A stretch of 64,000 bases of DNA, taken from positions 89,578 to 153,577 of the forward strand of contig CACYQT010000002.1 in the NCBI GenBank assembly GCA_902776645.1, given 5' to 3'. Shown piece after piece: positions 34,344-42,323 of this stretch (position 1 is the stretch's first letter; every line of letters starts with the position of its first letter). The notes below the pieces were generated by a model. It was not told the DNA's origin, did not search any database, and saw only the letters and a program-made list of their open reading frames with translations. This DNA comes from an uncultured bacterium. Its GTDB lineage: Bacteria > Verrucomicrobiota > Lentisphaeria > Oligosphaerales > Oligosphaeraceae. A program made the translations under genes and the position numbers.

Positions 34344-35798
34344 TCAATCGTTGTATTTGATTGCGTCGTCGAAGAGTTTGTTGAGTTCTTCAGACGGGGC
34401 TTTGGTCGCCAGGGCGACGGCGATGGCGGCGATGAGGCCGGCGAAGAATCCGGGCACGAGCTCATAGATGCCTGTGCTCGAGCAGAAGATGAGATATAGG
34501 CAGTCGACAACGGCGCCGACGACGATGCCGGTGACGCAGCCTGCCAGGTTGAAACGCCGCCAGAAGAGGCTGAGCAGGATGGCGGGGCCGAAGGCCGCGC
34601 CGAAGACGCCCCATGCGTTGGAGACGAGGCCCATGATGGAGCCGGCGTCAGGGTTGGTGGCGATGATGAGGGCGACGGCCGCCACGACGAGAACGATGAG
34701 GCGTCCGTTCCAGAGGAGTTCGGCGCCGGTGGACTCGTTCTTGCGGATGATCGGCTTGTAGACGTCGTTCGTGAAAGCGGATGATGCGGCGAGGAGCTGG
34801 CTGTCCGCCGTGCTCATGGCGGCGGCGAGGACGGCCGAGAGAAGCAGGCCGGAGATGATGGCCGGGAAGATTTCACGGACCATGTTGACGAAGACGAGTT
34901 CTTTCTCGACAATGTCGTGGTCAAATCCGAGATGCGTGCGGCCGATGATGCCGATCAGAGCGGCGAAGACGAGGATGATGACCGTCCAGATGATGCCGAT
35001 GACGGAGGACTTCTTCAGATCCTTCTGCGACTTGATGGACATGAAGCGGATGATGATGTGCGGCATGCCGAAGTAGCCAAGGCCCCAGCCGAGGCCGGAG
35101 ACGATGGACTTCCAGCTGGAGGTCATGCTCCAGAAGTGTTCGGGAAGGGCGGCCTGTTCAGGGGACACCTTGTCGATCATGGCGGCGGCGAAGATCGGCG
35201 CGAGCAGCATGGCGCCGAGCATCAGCATGCCTTGGAAGAAGTCCGTCCAGCAGACGGCGGAGAAGCCGCCCAGGAAGGTGTAGCTGACGATGATGACGGC
35301 GGCCAGATACATGGCGCTGGTCGTGTCAATGCCGATGACCTTGTGGAACAGGGTGCCGCAGGCTTTGATGGAGGATGCGGCGTAAATCGTGTAGGCCACG
35401 AGGAAGACGATGGCGCAGATGACCTGCAGCGCGTAGGACTTGCTGCGGAAGCGGTTGGCGAGATACGTCGGAATCGTGATGGAGTCGCCTGCGACGATGG
35501 AGAACTGGCGGAGGCGCGGGGCTTCGACGATCCAGCTGATGGCGTAGCCAAGGCCGAGGCCGATGGCGATCCAGACTTCCGAGAGACCTTTGTTGTAGAT
35601 GGCGGTCGGCAGGCCCATGAGGACCCATGCGCTCATGTCCGAGGCGCCAGCCGAGAGGGCGGCGACCCATGCGCCCATCTTGCGGTTGCCGAGGAAGTAG
35701 GTCTTTTCGCTGCCGTCTTTGTCCCGGAAGAAGAAGACGACACCGATGCATACCATGCAGATGAGATAGATGATGAAAACAATAAATTCGAGATTCAT
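34344..35798 (-). CDS. putP: Sodium/proline symporter, SSS family
   Basis: The 484-residue carrier has 12-13 membrane helices and the marks of PutP: TYFLGNRKMGAWVAALSAGASDMSAWVLMGLP, AISWIVEAPRLRQFS, SITIPTYLANRF, SYTFLGGFSAVCWTDFFQG and SAVLAAAMSTADSQLLAASS. These match the Na+ site and substrate helices of proline carriers in the SSS family. Proline use is inferred from closeness to PutP; other substrates in the family exist. The start at 35798 follows AAGGAGCCAT. A small palindrome (35853-35870) lies upstream and may be an operator. The HTH gene upstream is on the same strand. Confidence 0.92.
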   Translation of the reverse strand: MNLEFIVFIIYLICMVCIGVVFFFRDKDGSEKTYFLGNRKMGAWVAALSAGASDMSAWVLMGLPTAIYNKGLSEVWIAIGLGLGYAISWIVEAPRLRQFSIVAGDSITIPTYLANRFRSKSYALQVICAIVFLVAYTIYAASSIKACGTLFHKVIGIDTTSAMYLAAVIIVSYTFLGGFSAVCWTDFFQGMLMLGAMLLAPIFAAAMIDKVSPEQAALPEHFWSMTSSWKSIVSGLGWGLGYFGMPHIIIRFMSIKSQKDLKKSSVIGIIWTVIILVFAALIGIIGRTHLGFDHDIVEKELVFVNMVREIFPAIISGLLLSAVLAAAMSTADSQLLAASSAFTNDVYKPIIRKNESTGAELLWNGRLIVLVVAAVALIIATNPDAGSIMGLVSNAWGVFGAAFGPAILLSLFWRRFNLAGCVTGIVVGAVVDCLYLIFCSSTGIYELVPGFFAGLIAAIAVALATKAPSEELNKLFDDAIKYND

Positions 35799-35852
35799 GG
35801 ATGGCTCCTTAAGCCGCGCATCATGTCCATGGAAAACGACGTGACGAATATA

Positions 35853-35870
35853 CCTTTAATATAATAAAGG
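35853..35870. promoter_or_regulatory. Small palindrome upstream of putP
   Basis: CCTTTA and TAAAGG flank ATATAA about 55 bases upstream of the putP start. The TATAATAA-type core could be a -10 box with an operator over it. The call is tentative. Confidence 0.35.
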
Positions 35871-35917
35871 CACTTCAGGCCGGATTTCCATGGACGTGGC
35901 GGAAGGCTGTCCTGTTT

Positions 35918-36433
35918 TTATTTTTCCTCTTCAGCGGCTTCCGCATTGCCCTTGCGGGGATTGCGCTTCGCGGAACGCTTCGCGAATTTTTCGCCAAGGC
36001 GTTCGATGATGAGGGCTTTCAGTTCACGCTTGCCCATGTCGCGGAGTTCGACGATGCGCTGCTTCTGGGCTTCACGCGGTTCCGTTTTTCCGGATTCCCA
36101 ATGATTGACAGACAAGTGGCTGACGCCGAGGAGCTTGGCGAACTGGGTCTGGGAGACGCCGATCTTCTTGCGCCATTTGATGATGCGATCCGGAGAGACG
36201 CGGACGGCCTTCATTTCTTCCGCGGGAATTTCCTCTTTGGGTTCTTCCGGCGGCAGGACGATGGAGGCTGTCTTGTTGGTGAGCTTGGAAAGTTCCTTCA
36301 AAAGTTTTCCCTGCTCGGAGATGGTCTTCTTCATCGCGGAGATCTGTTCTTTCAGGTCTTCAATGGCGGCGCGGGCTTCTTTTTTGGCCAGACGGCGGAT
36401 TTCTTCTCCCAAAACTTGTTGTACGTTCGGCAT
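35918..36433 (-). CDS. XRE-type helix-turn-helix protein with coiled coil
   Basis: The 171-residue protein has an N-terminal coiled coil (EEIRRLAKKEARAAIEDLKEQ to ISEQGKLLKELSKL) and a C-terminal HTH domain: WRKKIGVSQTQFAKLLGVSHLSVNHWESGK (split here by its helices) with the Q-x-x-F-A-x-x-L-G-V-S of XRE proteins. The tail is basic and ends in acidic residues. It could be a DNA-binding regulator that multimerises through its coiled coil. The start at 36433 follows AAAGGACTATC. It lies upstream of putP on the same strand and could regulate it, but nothing in the sequence proves that. Confidence 0.85.
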   Translation of the reverse strand: MPNVQQVLGEEIRRLAKKEARAAIEDLKEQISAMKKTISEQGKLLKELSKLTNKTASIVLPPEEPKEEIPAEEMKAVRVSPDRIIKWRKKIGVSQTQFAKLLGVSHLSVNHWESGKTEPREAQKQRIVELRDMGKRELKALIIERLGEKFAKRSAKRNPRKGNAEAAEEEK

Positions 36434-36687
36434 GATAGTCCTTTTGTTTGAGTTAAAAACACATAACGAATAACAAAATCGGTCTATAAACATAATCCAT
36501 TTTTAAAAAGTTACAAATTAATATAATGAACAAACTGGAAAACGGCATTGTATATGAGTGGTTTTTACAATAAAGTATTCATATTGCAGATGCATTTTTG
36601 CGATGTCAGGCTATCTTATGACTTTTGATGATCAAGTTAGAGCGGGTTGTTTGGGAACAAGTATCAGGAATTTTGTCGGATCATACC

Positions 36688-38538
36688 ATGGATTTGCTAC
36701 TAATCACGCCGCCGCTTCTTCAGCTCAATTCGCCATATCCGGCCACGCCAGTATTGCTGAAGATGCTGCGTGAACGTGGTTTCGACGTGATGCAGCGGGA
36801 CATGTCCCTTGAGTTCGCACTGCGCGTCTTCACGCCTGAAATCATCCGGTTGGCGGCGGAAAAGGCGCGCGGACTGCGAAAACCGAGCGAGCCGATGATG
36901 TTCTTTCTGGACAGCGTGGAGGATTATGCGCGAACCATACCGGACGTGGTGGCGTTTCTGCAAGGCCGCCGCCCTGAACTGGCGTGGCGCATAGCCGCCC
37001 GCACATTTCTGCCGGAAGGGCCTTTTTTCAGTCAATTGGACGGCGATGACGAGGAGGACGCCGAAACGGATCTGCAGGCTTATTTCGGTCTGATGGGAAC
37101 GGCCGACAGGGCCAAGTTCCTCGCTTCGTTGTACATGGATGATATTTCCTCTTTCCTGAACGAGGCGCTGGATGACAAATTTGTCTTTGGTAAATATGGT
37201 GAAAGTTTGTCGTTGTCATTGCCGGTATTCGATTCATTGGCGTCCGAATTGATGAAAAAACAGACGACCGTGCTGGAGAAATTGCTTGATGATATGACGG
37301 AAGATATTCTGGCGAAAACACATCCGAAATATGTCGGTTTCGCCATTCCGTTTCCTGGAACGCTGTATGGCGCGTTCCGCATGGCGAAAAAAATCCGAGA
37401 GAAATCGCCGGAGACGAAAATCATATTCGGCGGCGGATATGTGAATTCCGAACTGCGGGATTTGGAGGACCGGCGTATTTTCGATTATGTGGATTATATC
37501 AGCTATGATGAAGGATTGCAGCCACTTCTGGCGATATTGAAGGGGGAGCTTGTTCCTTCTGCGGAGGAGGAGACGGAGGGATGCCCGCGTCTTGGCAACA
37601 AACGTGTGCTGACGAAAGATGGCTGGCAGTCATTGCCGCATTGCGACGCGTCGCCGCCGATGCTGGTACCGGACTATGATGGTTTGGATTTGTCCAAGTA
37701 TCTGTCAATTGTGGAGATGCCGAATCCGTTGCATCGGATTTGGACGGACGGCGTCTGGCTGAAAATGCAGCTCGCGCAGGGGTGCTATTGGCACAAATGC
37801 GCATTCTGTGATCTGGCGTTGGACTATATCGGGCGGTATGAGCCTGGAAAGGCGACGGACATCGTCGATGCGATGGAACGATTGATGGAGAAGACAGGGC
37901 GGCGCGGCTTCCATTTTGTCGATGAAGCGGTGGCTCCCGCGTTGCTGCGGGCCGTCAGTGAAGAGATCTTGAAGCGTGGCCTGTCGCCTGTCTGGTGGGG
38001 TAACATACGCTTTGACAAGAACTTCACGCCGGAGCTCACGGAGTTGATGTCCAGCGCGGGATGCATCGCCGTGACGGGAGGTCTGGAATGCGCGAACGAC
38101 AGGTTGCTGAAGCTGATGAACAAAGGCATTACGCTTGCGACGGCGCGGGCGGCGTTCGAGGCGTTCACGTCCGCTGGCATCATGGTGCATGCCTATCTGA
38201 TGTATGGCTTCCCGACGGAGACGCGGGATGAGGCGATCGGCGCGTTGGAGTTTGTGCGCCAATGTTTTGCGGATGGAATCCTGCAATCGGCCTTCTGGCA
38301 TCGGTTCGCGTTGACGGCGCATAGCGGCATCGCCCGTAATCCGAAGCAATTCGGTATCACGATTGATAAAATGAAAATATCGGGGCCGCGTTTTGCGTTA
38401 AATGAAATAGCGTATCATGAGGAGAAGGCGCCTGATTGGGAGGCCATCGGGCAGGTGTTGCGGACCGCCTTGTACAATTATATGCTTGGACGCGGGCTGG
38501 ACATGACCGCAAAGCAATGGTTCAAGCATGGGAGATGA
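36688..38538 (+). CDS. B12-binding-domain radical SAM protein
   Basis: The protein has about 616 residues. The N-terminal half carries a B12-binding-like (Rossmann) part: MDLLLITPPLL, TPVLLKMLRERGFDV, and KIIFGGGYVNSEL. The radical SAM domain begins with KMQLAQGCYWHKCAFCDLA, where the cluster Cys residues (from about 366) are spaced C-x4-C-x2-C, not the usual C-x3-C-x2-C. FHFVDEAVAP, SAGCIAVTGGLECAN and MYGFPTETRDEA are standard for the B12-radical SAM group. Such enzymes methylate or rearrange carbon skeletons; the substrate here is not known. I start at 36688, where the family starts, although the frame opens at 36625. It is alone on the plus strand. Confidence 0.87.
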   Translation: MDLLLITPPLLQLNSPYPATPVLLKMLRERGFDVMQRDMSLEFALRVFTPEIIRLAAEKARGLRKPSEPMMFFLDSVEDYARTIPDVVAFLQGRRPELAWRIAARTFLPEGPFFSQLDGDDEEDAETDLQAYFGLMGTADRAKFLASLYMDDISSFLNEALDDKFVFGKYGESLSLSLPVFDSLASELMKKQTTVLEKLLDDMTEDILAKTHPKYVGFAIPFPGTLYGAFRMAKKIREKSPETKIIFGGGYVNSELRDLEDRRIFDYVDYISYDEGLQPLLAILKGELVPSAEEETEGCPRLGNKRVLTKDGWQSLPHCDASPPMLVPDYDGLDLSKYLSIVEMPNPLHRIWTDGVWLKMQLAQGCYWHKCAFCDLALDYIGRYEPGKATDIVDAMERLMEKTGRRGFHFVDEAVAPALLRAVSEEILKRGLSPVWWGNIRFDKNFTPELTELMSSAGCIAVTGGLECANDRLLKLMNKGITLATARAAFEAFTSAGIMVHAYLMYGFPTETRDEAIGALEFVRQCFADGILQSAFWHRFALTAHSGIARNPKQFGITIDKMKISGPRFALNEIAYHEEKAPDWEAIGQVLRTALYNYMLGRGLDMTAKQWFKHGR

Positions 38539-38587
38539 TTGGTTTATAAATATGGTATGGAAATAAACGCTGTAAAGAGGAAAAAGC

Positions 38588-40477
38588 ATGGATATGGCGA
38601 TATTTGAAGACGGTAGGCGTTTTTTTGTCGGCTGCAATTATTGGGCGAGTCACGCGGGCACGAACATGTGGCGCGACTGGTCTGCGGAATCCGTTGAAGC
38701 GGATTTCAAGGCGTTGTCCGAAAACGGCGTGCAGGTGTTGCGCGTTTTTCCGCGATGGGACGACTTCCAGCCGTTGACGCCGCATTTGGGCGGCGGCAGC
38801 AGTTTTGTGGAGCTTCGCATGGGGGAGGATCCGCTTCCGGACACGGAATTCGGTCGCGCGGGCGTGGATGAGACGATGATGGAGCGTTTTCGCGTCTTTT
38901 TGAATCTGGCGGAGAAATACAATCTGAAGCTGCTGGTCGGAATCATCACAGGGTGGATGTCCGGCCGCATGCTGAAGCCGCAGGCTTTTGAACGCGTGAA
39001 TGTTCTTGCGGATCCGTTCGCCATCCGCTGGGAAGTTCGCTTCACGCGGCTGTTCGTCAAGACATTCAAAGATTCGAAAACAATCGTCGGATGGGATCTT
39101 GGAAATGAATGCAACTGCATGGCAGGCAGCGACATCCATCAATTCTGGGCATGGACGAACGCCATCGCGGGGGCGATACGGCTGGAGGATCCGACACGGC
39201 CCGTCGTGTCGGGCATGCATGGCCTGAAGACGGATCCGATGCAGCACGTGCCGATTGTCGATCAGGCGGAACTGACGGATGTGCTTTGCACGCATCCGTA
39301 TCCTGTGTTCACGCCGCATTCGAAGGTCGATCGCGTCAACACGATCCGCAACGCGTTCCATGCGACGGCGGAGACGCGTTTGTATGAAGAAATCGGCGGA
39401 AAGCCCGCGTTCGTGGAGGAGGCGGGCAGCCTCGGACCTGGCGCGTCATCGGAATCCGTTGCGGCGCATTATCTTGAGAACATGCTGTGGAATTCGTTCG
39501 CGCATGGCTGCCGCGGACTGTTGTGGTGGTGCGGCCATGACCAGACGGCGTTGACTCATACGCCTTACGACTGGGTGGGCATGGAGCGCCATCTGGGCTT
39601 GTTGCGGCCGGACCGTTCGCCAAAAGACGTCATGAAGGTTTTAGGCGCGTTCGGCCGCATGGCGGTGGATGTGCGGTTGCCGAAACATCGGCAGGACGTC
39701 GTCTGCCTGCTGACGGAGGAACAGGACCAGTGGGGCGTCGCCTACATGACGTTCATTCTCGCGAAACAGGCCGGATTCGACATCGAATTCCAGTATGCGA
39801 ACGAACCGCTGAAAAAAGCCGACGTCTATCTGATGCCGTCCATCCGGGGCTACAGGATCTTGCGGAGCTACCGTTGGCGGTGTCTGCTGGAGGCCGTTGC
39901 GGACGGCGCGAAGTTGTATGTCTCCAGCGATGACGCGACGTTGGATCCGTTCTTCGATGAAACGGCGGGCATCCGCCTGGAGACGAGCGCGAAGGCCGCC
40001 GCGCCGCAGCAGATCAACTGCGACCGTTTCAAGATACAAATCCATGGCGCGTATGAATTAAAGCTCTCGACCATTGGGGCGGAAGTCTTGGCGACGGACG
40101 CGGATGGCGATCCCGCATTGACATGCAATCAATATGGTAAAGGAAAAATCGTTTTCTGCAACGCGCCGGTGGAAAGTTCGCTGACGGAGCAGCCGCGCGC
40201 CTTCGACGGTAATCTGCATTTGTTCTATCGCTATCTGATGGAACTTCTTGGCATCAAACGCAACGTGACGCGGAAGAATCCCATGCTGACGCTGACGGAA
40301 CATCCGACGGCGGATGGCGGACTGCTTGTTTGCGCCGTCAACAACACGCCGATGCCGTTGACGGACGCGTTGTCGGCTCCCGGCAGGACGTTTGCGGGAA
40401 CGGTCTGCGGCACGCCGCAGACGTCTTTGGACATCACGCTTCCGGGCAATACGGGAACCGTAATCCGTTTGAAATAA
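38588..40477 (+). CDS. GH5-like (clan GH-A) glycoside hydrolase family protein
   Basis: The 629-residue protein opens with FFVGCNYWASHAGTNMWRDW, a typical GH5-type first strand, followed by GVQVLRVFPRWDDFQP, the acid/base Glu in VGWDLGNECNCM (about 174) and the nucleophile Glu in AFVEEAGSLG (about 277). The C-terminal third is beta-rich (about 410-629), as in mannanase-like multi-domain enzymes. No signal peptide is present, so it may work in the cytoplasm on imported oligosaccharides. A GAGGAAAAAGC site precedes the start. It is 50 bases after the radical SAM gene and 63 before the phosphoesterase gene, probably loosely linked. Confidence 0.85.
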   Translation: MDMAIFEDGRRFFVGCNYWASHAGTNMWRDWSAESVEADFKALSENGVQVLRVFPRWDDFQPLTPHLGGGSSFVELRMGEDPLPDTEFGRAGVDETMMERFRVFLNLAEKYNLKLLVGIITGWMSGRMLKPQAFERVNVLADPFAIRWEVRFTRLFVKTFKDSKTIVGWDLGNECNCMAGSDIHQFWAWTNAIAGAIRLEDPTRPVVSGMHGLKTDPMQHVPIVDQAELTDVLCTHPYPVFTPHSKVDRVNTIRNAFHATAETRLYEEIGGKPAFVEEAGSLGPGASSESVAAHYLENMLWNSFAHGCRGLLWWCGHDQTALTHTPYDWVGMERHLGLLRPDRSPKDVMKVLGAFGRMAVDVRLPKHRQDVVCLLTEEQDQWGVAYMTFILAKQAGFDIEFQYANEPLKKADVYLMPSIRGYRILRSYRWRCLLEAVADGAKLYVSSDDATLDPFFDETAGIRLETSAKAAAPQQINCDRFKIQIHGAYELKLSTIGAEVLATDADGDPALTCNQYGKGKIVFCNAPVESSLTEQPRAFDGNLHLFYRYLMELLGIKRNVTRKNPMLTLTEHPTADGGLLVCAVNNTPMPLTDALSAPGRTFAGTVCGTPQTSLDITLPGNTGTVIRLK

Positions 40478-40540
40478 GAAAGCGATAGAAGGGATAAAAA
40501 GCGATAGAAGCAAAAGGCATATAACGGAAAAAGGAAAAAC

Positions 40541-41650
40541 ATGAAGAAGCTATTATTGGCATGGATGGTCGCATGGGCGTTCGCGTTGACGGCGCAGGAA
40601 GCGGAAAAGCCACAAGAAGTGGAGAAGGCTCAGGGAGCGGATAAACCTTACAACATCATCATGTTCGGTGATTTGCATTACGACAACATGGACTGCCATG
40701 ATGAAAAGAAAAAGGAGGAGCGCAAGGCGGAGTTCACCCGCAACATGAGCCACTGGAACGCGGAGAAGGGATTGGCTCCGAGACTCATCAAGGCGGCGGC
40801 GAGCAAAGTGAACGACGAGACGGCGTTCGCCTTCCAGGTCGGCGATGTCACGCAGGGCGACGGCAAGACGGTGGAGGCGGCCAAGCAGATGTTCACGGAA
40901 GTCATCGACCGGCTGAAAACGGCCTTCGGCAAAACGCCTGTCTATATCGTCAAAGGAAACCACGACCATCGTTCGCCGGGCGGCCGCAAGGCCTTTGCGG
41001 AAGCCGTCGTGCCGTATCTGAAGACGATTCTGCCCGAAGGCGCGGAAATCAAGAACAGCAACTACGCCGTCGAACACGGGCCGGATCTGTTTCTGTTTAT
41101 TGACCTCCAGCTGCCGGATCTGGAGTTTGTCAAGAAGACATTGGCCGCGCATCCGAAAATCCGTCATCTGTTTGTCATCAACCATCTTCCGTTCATTCCG
41201 AATCCGGGCGGGCGGCCGGCCTGGACGCTGTTCCACAATCGCCAGCAGCCTGTGGTGACGGAAAAGCAGCTGGAATTCCGCAAACTAGTCGCGGAGCGCA
41301 ACGGCATCATTCTGGCGGGGCACATCCACGCCAATTCGCTGTCCGATTACAAGAAGGAAGGTGAAGGCCGCATTACGCAGATCACGATCAGTAGCATGGG
41401 CTCCAGCAAGAAGCGGACGGAATTCCCGAAGCCGAACACGTCTTACTCATCCGCCGTGCTGAAGGCGTTGGAGCTTGCCGACCCGAAGGTCGCGAAATAC
41501 ATGGAGGAATTCAGACCGTATGTCGTGAAGCATGAACGCTTTGGCGATTCCGGCTACGGCATCATCAAAATCAACGGCGAACATGTCACGTTCGAGCTAT
41601 ATCGCGCCGACACGACGGACAAGCCCGGTGTGGTCTGGGAACTGCGATGA
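40541..41650 (+). CDS. Secreted calcineurin-like metallophosphoesterase
   Basis: The 369-residue protein has a signal peptide (MKKLLLAWMVAWAFALTAQ) and the five metal-binding blocks of the family: MFGDLHYD, FQVGDVTQG, VKGNHDHRS, LFVINHLPF and LAGHIHANS. It is a two-metal phosphatase or phosphodiesterase of the outer compartment. The target is unknown. The Glu/Lys-rich stretch after the signal (AEKPQEVEKAQGADKP) is a linker. An AAGGAAAAAC site precedes the start. It is the last gene of a plus-strand run and is followed by a terminator repeat and the palindrome array. Confidence 0.9.
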   Translation: MKKLLLAWMVAWAFALTAQEAEKPQEVEKAQGADKPYNIIMFGDLHYDNMDCHDEKKKEERKAEFTRNMSHWNAEKGLAPRLIKAAASKVNDETAFAFQVGDVTQGDGKTVEAAKQMFTEVIDRLKTAFGKTPVYIVKGNHDHRSPGGRKAFAEAVVPYLKTILPEGAEIKNSNYAVEHGPDLFLFIDLQLPDLEFVKKTLAAHPKIRHLFVINHLPFIPNPGGRPAWTLFHNRQQPVVTEKQLEFRKLVAERNGIILAGHIHANSLSDYKKEGEGRITQITISSMGSSKKRTEFPKPNTSYSSAVLKALELADPKVAKYMEEFRPYVVKHERFGDSGYGIIKINGEHVTFELYRADTTDKPGVVWELR

Positions 41651-41802
41651 CAAGATGGATGTTTCACTGAGCAAAGAGAAATTTCAATGATGTTTCCATG
41701 TGTCATCATTATGCACGGAAACAGTCGCATGAAACAAAGCGAAAGACAGCGGAAGTGCAAGAAAATTAGCAAGTAGCACTGTAGTAATCTATAATAACAA
41801 AA

Positions 41803-41843
41803 GGGGCTGTTGCAAAAACTAGCAAGGCAAGCGACAGCCCCTT
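41803..41843 (+). terminator. Hairpin terminator, copy 2 of the dispersed repeat
   Basis: GGGGCTGTTGC (41803-41813) pairs with GCGACAGCCCC (41831-41841, one mismatch). Stem and loop are nearly the same as at 4920-4962. It ends the phosphoesterase gene. Confidence 0.8.
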
Positions 41844-41880
41844 CCTATTTTGTCATTATTAACCATCTGAAGATGTATCC

Positions 41881-42175
41881 CGCCTGAAGGGCGCGATTTG
41901 TGGTAACCCCGCCCTTCAGGGCGGGGGGTATCCGACACAAGGCATCCCGTCTGGAAGACGGCACCTCTGGCCGGGATATCCTCCTTGCCGGCGTTATTGA
42001 TTGCAACATCAGCACAATTCTCAAGCACCGCCATTCAGGCGGGTTCCGTCCTCCAGACGGTCTAGTCTGGCATACCCGTTCCCCCGCCCTAAAGGGCGGG
42101 GTTACCGTAAAGTCCGCCTTTCAGGCGAGTCATGCCTTTCAGGCAAGCGCCGTTCTTCTGGCACGGGATATTTGA
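41881..42175. repeat. Array of short palindromes (REP-like)
   Basis: At least seven short perfect hairpins lie in under 300 bases, including 41907-41926, 41947-41961, 42028-42042, 42046-42060, 42082-42101, 42115-42127 and 42132-42144. Most have loops of the type TTCA, CTGGA or CTCCA. There is no gene. The array lies between convergent genes. Confidence 0.7.
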
Positions 42176-42249
42176 AAGGTTCCGCAAAAAGGCTTTTGTT
42201 TGCCAAAATATTTTGCAATGGTTCCTTTCTATTTGTTGTAGCACACTCG

Positions 42250-42286
42250 CTTCGTGTATCATTGCAAGACGCAATGATACACGAAG
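42250..42286. repeat. Perfect 16-base inverted repeat
   Basis: CTTCGTGTATCATTGC and its exact complement flank AAGAC. No U-tract follows on either strand, so it is not a classical terminator. It lies 38 bases beyond the adhE stop. Confidence 0.7.
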
Positions 42287-42323
42287 GAACGAGCAATTGC
42301 TTTTGGAACGGTTTGGTTCGCAA

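Noticed and set aside
41881..42175. CRISPR array
   Set aside because: The palindromes are not equal in sequence or spacing, and there are no spacer-like segments or cas genes.
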